DNA of 64,000 bases from Antennarius striatus (Eukaryota; Chordata; Actinopteri; Lophiiformes; Antennariidae), in NCBI RefSeq assembly GCF_040054535.1, contig NC_090783.1, positions 2,371,001 to 2,435,000 of the forward strand, written 5' to 3'. The notes beneath the pieces are model-generated. The model was not told the origin of the DNA, did not search any database, and saw nothing but the letters and a program-made list of their open reading frames with translations. The translations under genes and the position numbers were made by a program. This document shows positions 41,811-63,543 of this stretch, in pieces (the first letter of the stretch is position 1; each line of letters starts with the position of its first letter).

Positions 41811-42755
41811 ATTGGTCGACTTAAATTGAGTTGACCCGTTTGAAGGAAGTTAATTTAATCAAGTTACCTTAAATTAATTGAGCCAATCTGGAATTACATC
41901 ACCATGGTGATGTCATCAGTGATGATATAATGGAATATTATAATATAATTCTACGTATATATCACCATGAATTGGTTGCATTGCATGACTTTAACTCAAT
42001 TGAGGCGTTTGTGGGGATTTTAATTGTGGATCTACTCTTGAATCCATCGGTCCTGCTAATGCTAACAAGCTAACAAGTCGGCAGCATTTTTAAAATACGA
42101 GAGAAACTACGTTGAATTATTTCTTTCAAAACAAAAATTCACAGATAAATTGTTTCCTGATCTTCACGTGCTTCTCATTTCCAGTTTTATTCAGGATCAC
42201 ATTGTGAACCAAAATCCCAGGAAACCCTTTTCTGACGACACAAAGCGCCGTCCTGGACTGTGACCTGTGACAAACCCGCCTCCCCCGATCCCCGACCTCC
42301 CGCCCTCCACCGCTCCATCCTCTCCTCTGCGGTTGGATGGCGATCCCTCGCTCCGCCAAGAACAGAAGAACACGTCCTTGTTTGTTTCCCTTCCCACTCG
42401 TGCTGCAGTTTCTTCTGTCACGGGAATAACAACAACTCCAGCAGCTGCTGATCTTCCAGTAATTCCAACGTGGCGATGAGAGGGACTTTGTTTTTGTTCC
42501 TGCGGTTCAGAGGAAGTGAGGAAAAAAGTCCCAACTTGAGACTCGGAAAACCGTGACCTTGCACTCTGAATCCTGCAACTTATCGATGAGAAAATGAATT
42601 GGGGAGGGGAGAAAGCTGGGAAAACAAAGACAGAAGGAGGTTTGAGACCATCAGCTGCCGTTATTTAGCTGGAAAAAACTGCTGAGCGAGCAAACACTGG
42701 CCTGACATTGGAACATAAATAGAGGCTTTCAGCCCACATCTCCAACAGCCATTAC

Positions 42756-42758
<3 letters not shown>

Positions 42759-42824
<66 letters not shown>
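42759..42824 (+). repeat. (CA)n microsatellite
   Basis: CA tract of about 66 bases, 1.7 kb upstream of the lfng start codon. Confidence 0.95.
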
Positions 42825-42826
<2 letters not shown>

Positions 42827-44189
42827 GTGCTTCAGATATATATGTCATGCTAAAGCAGCAGGCGATTTCAAACATGAGGTTTCATTTTGTTTCAGCTTGA
42901 AGTGATCCAGAATCTTTCCGTTCCGTCTCCTCTTTGTTTCCTCCGTCTCTCCCATCCCTTCGTTTTTCGCTCGGCGCCGTCTCTTTGTTTAGCGTCGAGC
43001 ATCAGCGACAGTCATCTGACCAAAAGTATGTGTATCATACAATCAATCCTCATCACAAGAACTATCTCGTACAAATAAATAACTGTTCACGTCAGCTGAT
43101 CACGTCTATCCAGTGGCGCGCCAACACACCCTTATTTTTAGCCAATCATATCGTTTCTGTCCTTTTTGTATCTGTAGTTCATTCTGCTCTTTTATGTGAT
43201 CTCCACCTTCCAATTACCCCCCAGTCCCCAACTTTTTTATTTCTGTCGATGAAATATGTCGGATTTTCAGAGCCATAGGCCGCCGCCACCACCACCAGGA
43301 ATTAAAAGTTGAAAATCTGTATTTCTGTGGTGAAACTTTAAAAACTGACTTCTAGATCTTTAATGTTCCACCCAGCTGAACACATATACACTCAGACCCG
43401 CTGACATAACAGCTGTGTAGGGTTATAAAGTCGACATAACGTACCTCTGACCGCGCCCAACCACGCCCGCTCTTATTGACGATAGTGGATGTGGTCAGAA
43501 GTGAAACTTTCCTCTCGAAAAGGCAGCGAAGCGTGTCCCATCGGGCCGGCGTTGGGTTACAGACATCCACATCATCATCATACTTAGAGGGATTTCTATA
43601 TTTTTCCCCTTCCTACGAGTCCTAAATGGACTCTTTGCTCTGTTGGCAGCTGTCATAACCAAGATGTAATATAATCCTGGCTTTGCTTGATGGCTCAGCA
43701 CAGATTATGCAGCACAGACAAACTTCACATTATTAGAGGGGAAGCATTCCTTAGATGGTTGGTGGATCTGGCGAACTGGCTGCTTGGCATGTCTACGAAG
43801 CTGGCAGGACAACACACACTCCCATGTCACAGCCGGCTTCCACATCTGTCCAACTTGGATCCTCGGAGCCAAACCTCCGTCCAGAGGAACTCCAAGTCGT
43901 TTTTCCAACCAGAAACACACAAAAGGTGCTCAGTTATACAACACTACACGTTTTAAGAGATGTCGGATGGTCTTCAGTAGTGCTATACTCGTTCTCATTT
44001 AGTTGGCTCAACTGGTTTCCTGTATGTTTGCTTTTTTTTTGTCTCATCTAAATTTAAAAATCCTGATTTAATCATTTAGCTTTATTTTTATCAGGTCTCG
44101 TGTCATCTTGTGGCTCCAATCCTTCATTCTAAAGTTATTTCTGTCTTCTAAATGCCCATTAATTAAGTTTCCTGACATGCGGATGTTGA

Positions 44190-44446
44190 CTCCGCCCCTT
44201 TGCTAATCATCCCCGCCCATTTCGGGAACGCTCCGACCTGCTATTGGTGCAGAAATTGGCCCGTCCTGCCCCACTTGGTGGGGTTTGTGACGTCACAGGG
44301 GTGACTTAAAGCTGTCACACGGCGGGAGGTCAAGCTCAAACCCCAGCCGTGTCCTCCGTGTGGGGATGCTCTGAAGCCCACGCAGACTTTATTTCGGATG
44401 TGCGTCCCTCCATGCGCGCATCTGGAGCTCCAGCCGCTCCGTCACG
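44190..44446 (+). promoter_or_regulatory. Candidate lfng proximal promoter and 5' untranslated region
   Basis: The sequence directly before the lfng ATG is GC-richer than the flanks. It has GC-box-like ccgcccc (44,192-44,198) and cccgccc (44,212-44,218) and two inverted CCAAT boxes (attgg at 44,243 and 44,255). I see no clear TATA box or RBPJ/E-box cluster. An in-frame TGA at 44,372-44,374 precedes the start codon. The transcription start was not determined. Confidence 0.35.
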
Positions 44447-47400
44447 ATGTGGAAACCCTCCAGCGGATCAGCGAACCCCGTCGGTCCCGCCGCCGCCTCC
44501 GCCGTCACCTGCCTGCTGGTGACCGTGATGCTGGTGGTCACCGTGGAACACCCCAGCGAAGACCCGGTGGAGCCCCCCGGTGATGATGGGACGAGCGGAA
44601 AACTTTTCTCCGCGTACTTTAGGAGACTGACGCGGGAGAGGAGAGCGACGCGCACCGGGAGAAGCGCGCCCCGTGCGCCCGTGGAGCGTCTCTCCGCCGA
44701 CGATCTGTTCATAGCGGTGAAAACCACCGGGAGATATCACCGGCAGAGGCTGGAGCTCCAGCTGGACACTTGGATCTCCAGGAATATGCAACAGGTGAGG
44801 GGACGTGAACGCAACACTTCTGTAGATACTGGATTTTTATTTATAGGGCAAATCATCCTGAAAAGACGCAGCCTGCATGCGTGTAGAAATCAGTCATCCT
44901 ACTCAGAATAAAGAGTAAAGGCGTCTGCATGAACTTTTAATTTACTTGAGGTCTTGCTTTTGAACTTTTAAAGAGAAACTATTTCATTCCCAGACCTCAA
45001 ATGCGCATAAACTGTGTTTATGCGCATTTATTCTAGCCTGACTAGAATAAAGTTTTCCCTCTCGTCTTGTCTGTGTAGGTTCTCAATTATCCAGGTCACG
45101 GTTATTCAAAACTGTTTAAATTAATCCACTGGACTTTAAGAAGTTTTATTGACTTTTTAGGGGGGGGGGGGGGGGGGGCAAGAGGCCAGCCACACTGATG
45201 TTAATGTATTGACACATTGACACAGTGGGTGAGGAGGGAAGGGGGTAGAGAAAACACCCCAGTCACAGCTTTTATTAACACTACAGATCCAACAAACCAC
45301 TTGACATGCAGAAACTCTAAAAAATTCTAAATCTGTTTAATCCTTGAGAAACTGGAGCGTCTGACTCAGCGATGGAGCTTTAGCCCTGAAACACATGGAT
45401 CTGTGGTGAACTGCACCCAACGGCTTCAAAGCCCGTAATGGGACGCAGCCGTGACCGCGGCGCGAGCAGCGGCGGGTCTGATTCCCATCTGAACCTCAGT
45501 GAACTTGTCTCATCTCCACTGTTGACATGTAAATAGGAGTTGGTGTGGGAGGGGGTTGGAGGTTGGGGTGGGGGGCAGACTCAGCTGATGTGTGTCTGAC
45601 ACATTCCTGAGACTGCTCTCACGGATATGTGTGTGTGTGTCTGTTTATGTGTGTGAGAAACTACCTGTTTTCCCACACACACCTCCGCTCCGCAGGACTG
45701 CTGACTCATGGAAACACACGTTTCTCACAGCCGTCGCTGCGACGGACTCGGACGTCCTGGGAACTCGCCAGATTAGTTCTCATGGGAAGTTCAAGACGTG
45801 TCTCAGGCGCTCCTGTTTGTTTCCTGTAAGACACAACTCTTGGTGATTCATCCACCACCACCACCACCACCACCCCATACACGCTAACAAGAGGCCAAAT
45901 GATCTCCAGAGGCTTTTAAAAAAGAAAAAACCCCAGGCTGACATGAACACACAGCTGGCCGGACTTGCCCTCCAACACGTCCAGCGATGGGATCACATCG
46001 GGCTTCCGACCCCGATAGATTTACGACCGAATTTGTACGACATGGCAAGAGATTTGCAAAGTGGAATCCCTCTCTCAGCTCGGGTGGTTCGTTCAGGCCT
46101 CGAAGCTTGAATTAAGAACCCGGCAAATTTAGAAGGAGGTCATTATATCGATTGTTTTTGGCATCAAGTCGTCTGCAGTCCCATTAATGCATGCATGTTT
46201 AAATCAAAAGAGTCTTGGCGTCCTTCCAGCTGTTTTTCTGCCAGTGGGGCATCGATCTGCTGACCTGATGGTGCTTCCAGGCTTTTCATACACAGAATGA
46301 AGGAATTATTGACTTCCAGACCGCAGGGTGCAATTTGTTTGAAACAAATTAAATGACTAGATTTCATTATTAAGTGGATTCTGGAACACACTCCACCTAA
46401 AAGCTGTTAAAACAATGGTTTAATTGTATGTTACCATGGTGACTTGAAAACATTTACAGACCTAATGTGCCCAAAGTTTTTTAAATGAATAATAGTATTT
46501 AAGCTTTGCTCCATTGAGGTCACCACCAATGGTATGAGATTTAGAGATGGAATGAGATAAATTGTCGTGTAACCTTTCACATTCATGGTCACCAGAGGAA
46601 TCGTTGCACCATTCGTGGTCCTTTTCATTTTTTTTCATCTTACTTTATCATCAGCTCAAATTTAAATCTGTAAAATACTTAAATACCTCATTCAAAAAGT
46701 TTCCTTTAGCCTCATCTGGGCTTTGTTTTTATCGCAAATTAGCAACCATGCTAAAGAAAGACGGTGAGGTGCTAGCATGGCTGTAAATTCTAGGACCTAT
46801 TTTGTCTTCTTGTGTCATGTGAGCACCTATTTGGTGCGTAATATTTGAAATAAGACTTTTCAGGCTCATCAAAAGTCATCTGAGGTGTGCAGATGCTGGT
46901 GGTGGTGGCGGTGGCTGATGACTCTGCAGAGCCTGATGCTCATGCAATGATTAAATAGGTGCTACTGGCAGCACGAATGAATTTAAGGAATGTTATTTAG
47001 GAATGCAAAAGCTATTTGCTAACAGTGAAGGCGCGTCGCTATGCTACTGGATTAATGTCACCAGATGAGATGAGGAAAGCCGACGCCTCCAGATAATGAC
47101 AACAGGAAGTTCCCTCTGAGCTGTTGTGAGAGGTGTGAATGACAGGACGGCATGAGAAATAAACCTAAACGCTGTCCAGCCGGTTTAAACTGGCACAAAA
47201 AGACACGGAACACAACAAAAACAACAAGTAAACACAAACAACAAATAAATAATAACTTATTTACTTGGGAAACTAGTGCTCCAACTTATTTTGCTGGAGC
47301 TTCAGTATTTAATTCCAGTGGAAAGAAAGTGGGGGGGGGGCGTTGACGTGGTCTTCCTGAGTGCGCGGTGACCTTCGACCCCGTCACTCACCGCATAAAC

Positions 47401-48515
47401 GCCCCATGAACCAGCTGCTCTGCTGCTGATAGACGAGAAGCTGGCCTCGGCTCTGCCTTCCATCCACCGCCGCCGCCACCTCCTCTGCGTGACCGAGGAA
47501 ACAGGTGGAGCCTCACCTGATCGTAAACAACCAATGACGGCGGAGCGGCGTGGAGCCCCGGGGGCCGCTGGCGTTTTTGTTTCCACACTAAAAGCGCCGC
47601 AGGAATAACACGAACCATGTGTGTGTGTGTGTGTGTTTTTTTCCATAGACGTATGTGTTCAGCGACGGAGAGGACGAGAAGCTGAGGAAAAGGATGGGTG
47701 AGACACACACACACACACACACACACATACACACACACACAGCCGTTCTGCTGACTCGTTATCTGCAGGGAAGCAGGAAGCGGGCTGCTGACGGGGCGTT
47801 AGTGCCAGGATGTGTGTTGGTTTTAATGGACAGGCCTTTCCTCGCCTCACTCATGGAACTGTTTTGACGCCGGTGACGGTTTTCTCCTCGCCATCGGACA
47901 GATTGTATGAGTCGCTGGAGAAAGACGCACAATGAGAAAGTTTCCAGACGTCCAGCGACGGCGAATGCAATGATAACAATATTTCCTGCTGTTGAATTTT
48001 AAATATTTAGTTGAGTTTATTCTTATAATAAACATTTTTCTTCTCTTCTGCCCCATATTTTTTTTCCAAAGTTCCATTTTTATCTTATAAAATACCTTTT
48101 TCTTGTCTTGCGATGTTTAAAATTTAAAATTCCAACATTATTTTTGATATTACGGCTTTAATCGTTATTTTTTATTTAAAAATTTTTCTGATGAAATAAC
48201 TTTTTTTCTTGTCTTGCGATGTTTAAATGTAATATTTCAACATTATTTTTGTGATATTATGACTTTAATCTTGTCATATTTTATTATTCCACCTGGGAAA
48301 TTGGAAAAGACATCAAAGTATTAATCCTCTGGGAACCATAAATGTCTGTCAGAGTTGATGAAGATTGTTTTTTTTTATTGATTGATTATCAGGAGCTCAC
48401 CTGATCAACACCAACTGTTCAGCGGCCCACACCCATCAGGCCCTGTCCTGTAAAATGGCTTTGGAATACGATACGTTCATTAAATCTGGCAAGAAGTAAG
48501 ACACACACACACTAA

Positions 48516-48554
<39 letters not shown>

Positions 48555-48963
48555 CCTGATCCTGACCGTGAGCCTCTGCTGCAGGTGGTTCTGTCACGTT
48601 GATGATGATAACTACCTAAACGTCGCCGCCCTGCTGAAGCTGCTGTCACACTACAGCCACACTCAGGACGTCTACATCGGCCGGCCGAGCCTCGAACGCC
48701 CCATCGAAGCCGCAGACGGGCCGGACTCGGCTGGGACGGTAAAGTTAAAGTTAAATTAAATCATTATAGGAGGTTTATCTTCAGGATGTAAGTTCAGGAG
48801 CGGATGACCTGAATCAGTCTGCAGATTTTTATTCTATTTTTTTAATCCATAAAGTTTGATGCAAATTAATTGTTAGAATTTCTTTCAACCTGCAATGGAT
48901 GAAGAATGCATAAAGATGACAATGATACACATGTGGATTAAGCTCTTTTATAATGTGTGTTTG

Positions 48964-49006
<43 letters not shown>

Positions 49007-49352
49007 ACGCCGGTGCGTTTCTGGTTCGCCACCGGAGGAGCCGGGTTCTGTCTGAGCCGAGGCGTCGCTCTCAAGATGAAGCCCTGGGCGAGGTGAGGCT
49101 TCAGTTACACGACCCAATGAGACGTTTGAGGCGCTGTTTCGCTCGTGTCGTGACGTCCTCTTCCTCCACGCAGCGACGGCGCCTTCATGGCGACGGCCGA
49201 GAGCATCCGTCTCCCGGACGACTGCGCCGTGGGTTACATCGTGGAGGCGCTGCTCGGCGTGAGCCTCATCCGCTCGGCGCTGTTCCACTCGCACCTGGAA
49301 AACCTGGGATTGGTTTCAGACGTACGCAGCCAGGTACGCACACACACTCTAT

Positions 49353-49417
<65 letters not shown>

Positions 49418-49935
49418 TCTCAACTGCTTGTGTTGGTGTTGTCCTCTAGGTGACGTTGAGCTACGGGAAAGTGGAAAACCGGAGAAATATCGTCAACGTG
49501 AAAGGAACATTTTCAATAAAAGAAGACCCAACAAGGTAAAATTCATCTTTATCAATCAATCATTGCAGGTTTTAGCTGCAGTATTGACTCGTCTACGTAT
49601 TTGTGCTACATGTTGATCAAGAACAGGATGAGAAAACTTTTTATTTGGTGTGATATTCACAGGAGCACAAAACAAATAAGAATACAACTCTGATCTTATC
49701 TTTTTGTCTTCCTGGCTCTAAAGGGATTTATTTGTCATTTGTCTGCTTTCCCTTCTTTGTTCTGCGTTCTCCTCTGGTCAGTAAACGCCTCATTGTGTGC
49801 GTTCTTTCTGCAGTAGAACACGCTGTCTTGTATTTTTGTGTGTTTCAGGAAAGCTTTATCAACTCGTGCAGCGTGTGTCCTGACAGTTGGTCTTGTTGGG
49901 AATGTTTTACTATGACAAGCTTCCTGGTTTTGTTC

Positions 49936-50017
<82 letters not shown>

Positions 50018-50187
50018 TGCGTGTGTGTGTGTGTGTGATCTGATTGTGTCCAGTTTTATTTTGAAATGCCCAGCTGGCAGCTTCCAGGCATTGTGATGCT
50101 CATTTCCGTGTCTTTCTCAGGTTCAGGTCGGTCCATTGTCTGCTGTACCCAGACACTCCTTGGTGCCACGGCCCCCAGCGACCGTAG
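44447..50187 (+). CDS. lfng: Lunatic fringe, O-fucosylpeptide 3-beta-GlcNAc-transferase
   Basis: Golgi type II enzyme that adds beta-1,3-GlcNAc to O-fucose on Notch EGF repeats, changing the response to Delta and Jagged ligands. Coding exons: 44,447-44,794; 47,649-47,697; 48,393-48,495; 48,585-48,738; 49,007-49,092; 49,174-49,333; 49,450-49,535; 50,121-50,187. All junctions are GT-AG and phases agree, giving 350 aa. The start is the first ATG after an in-frame TGA. Visible are a hydrophobic signal anchor (about 12-33), an RERR possible processing site (63-66), FIAVKTT (88-94), an NCS glycosylation site (140), the metal-binding DDD in HVDDDNY (173-175), [27 protein letters not shown] and the C-terminal LLYPDTPWC. 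Signal-anchor spacing, the [11 protein letters not shown] stem and [12 protein letters not shown] favour lunatic over radical or manic fringe, as does linkage to ttyh3. It is slightly shorter than typical LFNG (about 375 aa). Confidence 0.85.
44795..47648 (+). other. lfng: lfng intron 1
   Basis: Largest lfng intron (about 2.85 kb). It contains two abutting hairpins (44,999-45,050), a G run at 45,161-45,178, a CAC-triplet run near 45,855-45,873 and a TG tract just before the exon 2 acceptor. No exon is seen inside. Confidence 0.75.
44999..45050. repeat. Two abutting perfect hairpins in lfng intron 1
   Basis: aaatgcgcataaac (44,999-45,012) pairs with 45,016-45,029 around a 3-base loop. Immediately after, ttattctag (45,028-45,036) pairs with 45,042-45,050 around 5 bases. 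The arms share two bases, so the two stems would compete or stack. Confidence 0.88.
48087..48282 (+). repeat. Tandem duplication, ~106-bp period, in lfng intron 2
   Basis: Two diverged copies share cttgtcttgcgatgtttaaa (48,102 and 48,208), then caacattattttt, gatatta and ctttaatc in the same order. The period is about 106 bases. It is AT-rich and noncoding. Confidence 0.8.
49353..49415 (+). repeat. (CA)n microsatellite in lfng intron 6
   Basis: CA tract beginning only about 20 bases after the exon 6 donor (CAG|GTACGC) and filling more than half of this 116-base intron. Confidence 0.95.
49939..50037 (+). repeat. (TG)n microsatellite in lfng intron 7
   Basis: TG tract of about 99 bases interrupted by five gtgc units, located 83 bases before the last-exon acceptor. 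Confidence 0.95.
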
Positions 50188-51300
50188 CAACCGTCCCGGA
50201 GACCGACGGAGGACCTGTCCGCATCCACCCAGCTTCCTCAGCTGATGGAGGGATGGAGGAGTGAAGACTCTCTGCTGCCACCTTCTGGCTCCAGCAGGAA
50301 CATCCATCGAGCAGGAAGCGAGAGAAGAAGTTAAAACATCTCCGCTTCACGCTGAACTTTCTCATCCGTCATCCTCAACTTCCCTGATGGTTTCAGATCC
50401 TCTGTGTTAGCTTCTAAATGCTAACCTTAGCATGTCACGCTAATCCTGGTGAAGCCGTAGCTACAGTGAAGTCTGTGACGTTAGGTCCGGATGAGATGGG
50501 ACGTTTTCTATGAATTTATGATGAACTGGCGACCCGTTTAGGGGGCGACCCGCCTCCTTTAAGGTGCTTTTATTGAACCCAGACTTCTGGTGTTTTTTCC
50601 TCTCTCTCTGAAGCACCACTATCATAATGAAGGAGCACTTTGTAGAAAAAAAAAAAACCGAGAGATTGATGTTTGCACTTATCTGTTCTCATGATTGGCG
50701 CTGTGGCCTCACAGCAAGACGCTCCTTGGATTTGAGTCCTTTCTGTTCTCCCCATGCCTGAGAGGGTTCTTTCCGGGGGTTCCTCGCCTCCAAAAACATG
50801 CAATTTAACTGAATTGATCAATTCTAAATTGTCCGTAGGTGCGACTGTGCGTGAGTCATGTGGCTCCACGATATGCTGGCGACACGTCCGAGTGTTCCCC
50901 GCCACTCGCCGGTAGCTGGGACTGTCCCCTGTAGAACCGTGGCTGAAGACATTTCAGTTTGCATCCAGGTGCGACACTTCCAACGTATTTCCATGAAGCC
51001 GTAAAAAAGTCTCACAAAGGAATCAAATGGGTGCATTTTCCCAGAACCACTTGCTCCAAACTCTTTGTGTTACAAATATGGACGTCACTGTATTTATCCA
51101 TTTGAATCTACAGCATATGTGTGTCCCCTCTGAGGTTTTATGTTAAAGTGACTCACGTTGAGTCGTCGTCGATCTTTGCGGTGATGGATGAGAATCCGAC
51201 TTCGTCCCTTCTTTCTACAAGTTTATAATGATGTTCTCTCTCCAGTATCTGGACTGTGTGGAGACTTAAATAAATAAAAATCAATGAGTCAAATAAGTGA
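50188..51300 (+). other. lfng: lfng 3' untranslated region and candidate poly(A) signals
   Basis: Downstream of the TAG, the plus strand has overlapping AATAAA hexamers at 51,269-51,274 and 51,273-51,278, giving a 3' UTR of about 1.1 kb. Another AATAAA lies at about 51,438. The interval includes fragments of a fish interspersed repeat (about 50,515-50,565 and 50,691-50,935). The extent is inferred from hexamers only. Confidence 0.45.
50691..50935 (+). repeat. Common fish interspersed repeat in the lfng 3' region
   Basis: Contains gctgtggcctcacagcaaga, ttctccccatgcctgagagg, ccaaaaacatgcaatttaac, ctaaattgtccgtaggtg and ctggcgacacgtcc in the order I recall for a widespread fish repeat. A fragment of its 3' end also appears at about 50,515-50,565, and a reverse copy at 41,690-41,810. 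The class (SINE-like or DNA-derived) is not certain. Confidence 0.6.
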
Positions 51301-52425
51301 TAATTGACACTGTGTTGACCTTTAACCCCTGTCTGGAATCTGATTAGAAGTATTTCTTGTATTTTAGGGATTTGGCACGTCTCTTTTACTGCGTCACGGT
51401 AAAACTTGTTTTATAATGTTTATTATGGTGCAGAGCATGAATAAAATATTAATATGTCACAGGACAAACATCCTTCGCGTATATAGAGAACCAAGAGGCT
51501 CGGTCAGTATGTTAAAGTCGATTTAATTCCTTTTTTTTTTTTTTTTAAACATTTATTCCAGGCTGAATGATATCATCACCACAGTTTTGACATGTACATC
51601 ATTAATATCTTAGTTAAACCATCAGAAAATAAAAACAACCATAGAAAACATTGTTTATCCGTCACATCTGGACGCAGGTGTGTTTTGACATCCTGTAAAA
51701 TCCCATCGCAAATATCCGATATCGATCCCTCAACAGGTTTTCTGATCGGCTCAAGAGCATCCCAACAGGAAGTCAAACACGACTTGGCGTCAGGTGGGCG
51801 GACGACACTGGAATAGATTTATTAAAACATTGCAAGACAGAGAGTCATTCACCATTAATAAGAGAGGAAAAACACTGCTCTTGCCTTAGTTCTCCTACAA
51901 AACAGCTAGCTAGTATTTTATCGTTAAAGTTTGAGTTTTGCAAGACAGTAAAATAAAATTTAAAAAAAAAAAAATCAAGTGATATGAAGTGTTGTAAGAG
52001 TTTAAAAATATGAAAGGCCATTAATCAGTGACGAGTCCCACAGATTTTTCTTCATTTGCATCCGTGGTGCAAATAACACTAAATAGGTAGCATTGTTACC
52101 ATAATACCGACTTTATTTTTTTATCTTTTATTTCTAAAATCACACATGTAAGATTGTCTCGCTAAAACGAGAAGTGGTCATTGATTATTAATCACATATT
52201 AAAATGCTGTACAGGAATGGAGGCTGACTAACGGGGGTTTCCTACCTACGACGTCACCCGTCGCCTGATGACGTCATCGCTGCTGGAGTGGGCGGGGCTT
52301 CCACGGGGGAAATTGGAGGGGAGGGAATGTGGGTGTGTCTATAGCGTGAGAGCATGCACGGCATCTGTGTGGAAATGATTTAGGCTAGATAGGCCGCCGC
52401 CCCCCCCACAACCGCTGGCTGCCGG

Positions 52426-52460
<35 letters not shown>

Positions 52461-53860
52461 TCACTGAACCTACACACTGGAACACTGAGATAGAGCGACA
52501 GCCAATCACGCTGCAGCGATGTCACACACACACACACACACACACACGGGGTTCACAAATACAGCTTCTATACACTGTACAGAGTTTTATAGAAGAAGGT
52601 GTGTGTGTGGGGGTGGGGGGGGACACTGGCAGTGTCCCAGGAGGTTTGAGAAGAAATTGTGCTTGAGGATAACAAAAAAAGAAAATTTGACCCCAGGGGT
52701 CAACCCGGGGTCACCAGTTAACAAAATAAAAGCACAGGAATGAAGAAATAAGAGCATACAACGGAATATTAGTTGGTCACAGTATCACATCCTGAAATTC
52801 AGCTCATGATAAAAACATTAAACGTAAATCAGGGACGCGTTTTCTTTTTTTTTTTCCAGGTTTCAGGACACAGCTTCCATTTATTAATGATGGAAAGATA
52901 ATTTTTTTTAAGGATCTTCTTTTTTTTTTTTCCTGATCACATCCCTGAATGAAAACGAATGATTAAAAATTAAAAAAATAAAATTAAAAAAAAACAACTT
53001 GTTTTCCACTCCTCAGCCGTGAGCGTCTCCCTCTGGGGACGTCCGGGGTTTCGTAGCACCAGGCGAACGCGTCGTTTTCCTTTTTCCGTCCTGTCGTTTC
53101 CGTTCCGTCAGAATTTAGTCAAAACAAAAACTAAAAAAAAACAAAAATTAAGAAAGTTCTTTCTTTCCCTCTCTCGGAGGCGACAGAATCAGGCATCCCT
53201 CGTTAGAGTTTTTTTGGCACGGGTTGGGCCTCCTTGTGTTCCCCTTGTCTCTCAATCCGATTCCCAAAATCCCGTCCGGAATTCCCGGCACGTAAACAAA
53301 TCCGGACAAAGTTTTTCCAGCCATTCAAGTCTGAGACGACGTTAAAGAGAAAGAGAATGTCGATGCGTTTGTTACCGTTTCTATCTATAAACATGGCTTT
53401 CTGATTTCTGATTGGCGGGCTGAGCTCGGCCAAGTCGGCGTGTTTTTGATGATACAGCAAACGTTTCCATGACGATCACGCAGAACAGCACATTAACCAT
53501 GATGCAACGGTCTATCGCGAGATCGGAGAGAAGCAAACATATTTACAGCTCTGTACAGCGAGTGTGTGTGTGTGTGTACGTGTATGTGTGTGTGTGTGTG
53601 TGTGTGTATGTGTGTGTGTGTGTTTGTGTGGTGGGAGTGGCCAATTGCCTCCACTAGGGGGTAGCGTATTCATCCCAGTGGAGGAGCAGGGAGAAGGAGA
53701 GGCTCTGGCTGCTATGCATTGTGGGTATGTGTGGCGTTGGACTGCCGGGCTGGTCGTCGCTGAGGTGTTTGGTTGTGTCGGGTGAACAAACGGGGTCCTG
53801 TGGGGGCGCTGGATCCGGCCCCCCGGCGGCGCTGACATGGGCGGGTTGGAGGTCTGCCCT
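51301..53860. other. Convergent 3' region between lfng and ttyh3
   Basis: No exon is seen. The lfng (plus) and ttyh3 (minus) transcripts run towards each other here. Minus-strand AATAAA signals (TTTATT on plus) at about 52,880-52,885 and near 51,552 could end ttyh3 mRNAs, giving a 3' UTR of 1-2.3 kb. The stretch has CA tracts at 52,431-52,458 and 52,523-52,547 and a TG-rich tract at 53,562-53,630. Confidence 0.45.

Positions 53861-63543
<9,683 letters not shown>

Noticed and set aside
44447-50187. Identification as radical fringe (rfng) or manic fringe (mfng)
   Set aside because: GRPSL..PIEA and EDPTRF recall rfng, but the stem [24 protein letters not shown] and linkage to ttyh3 fit lfng better. 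A tree would settle it.
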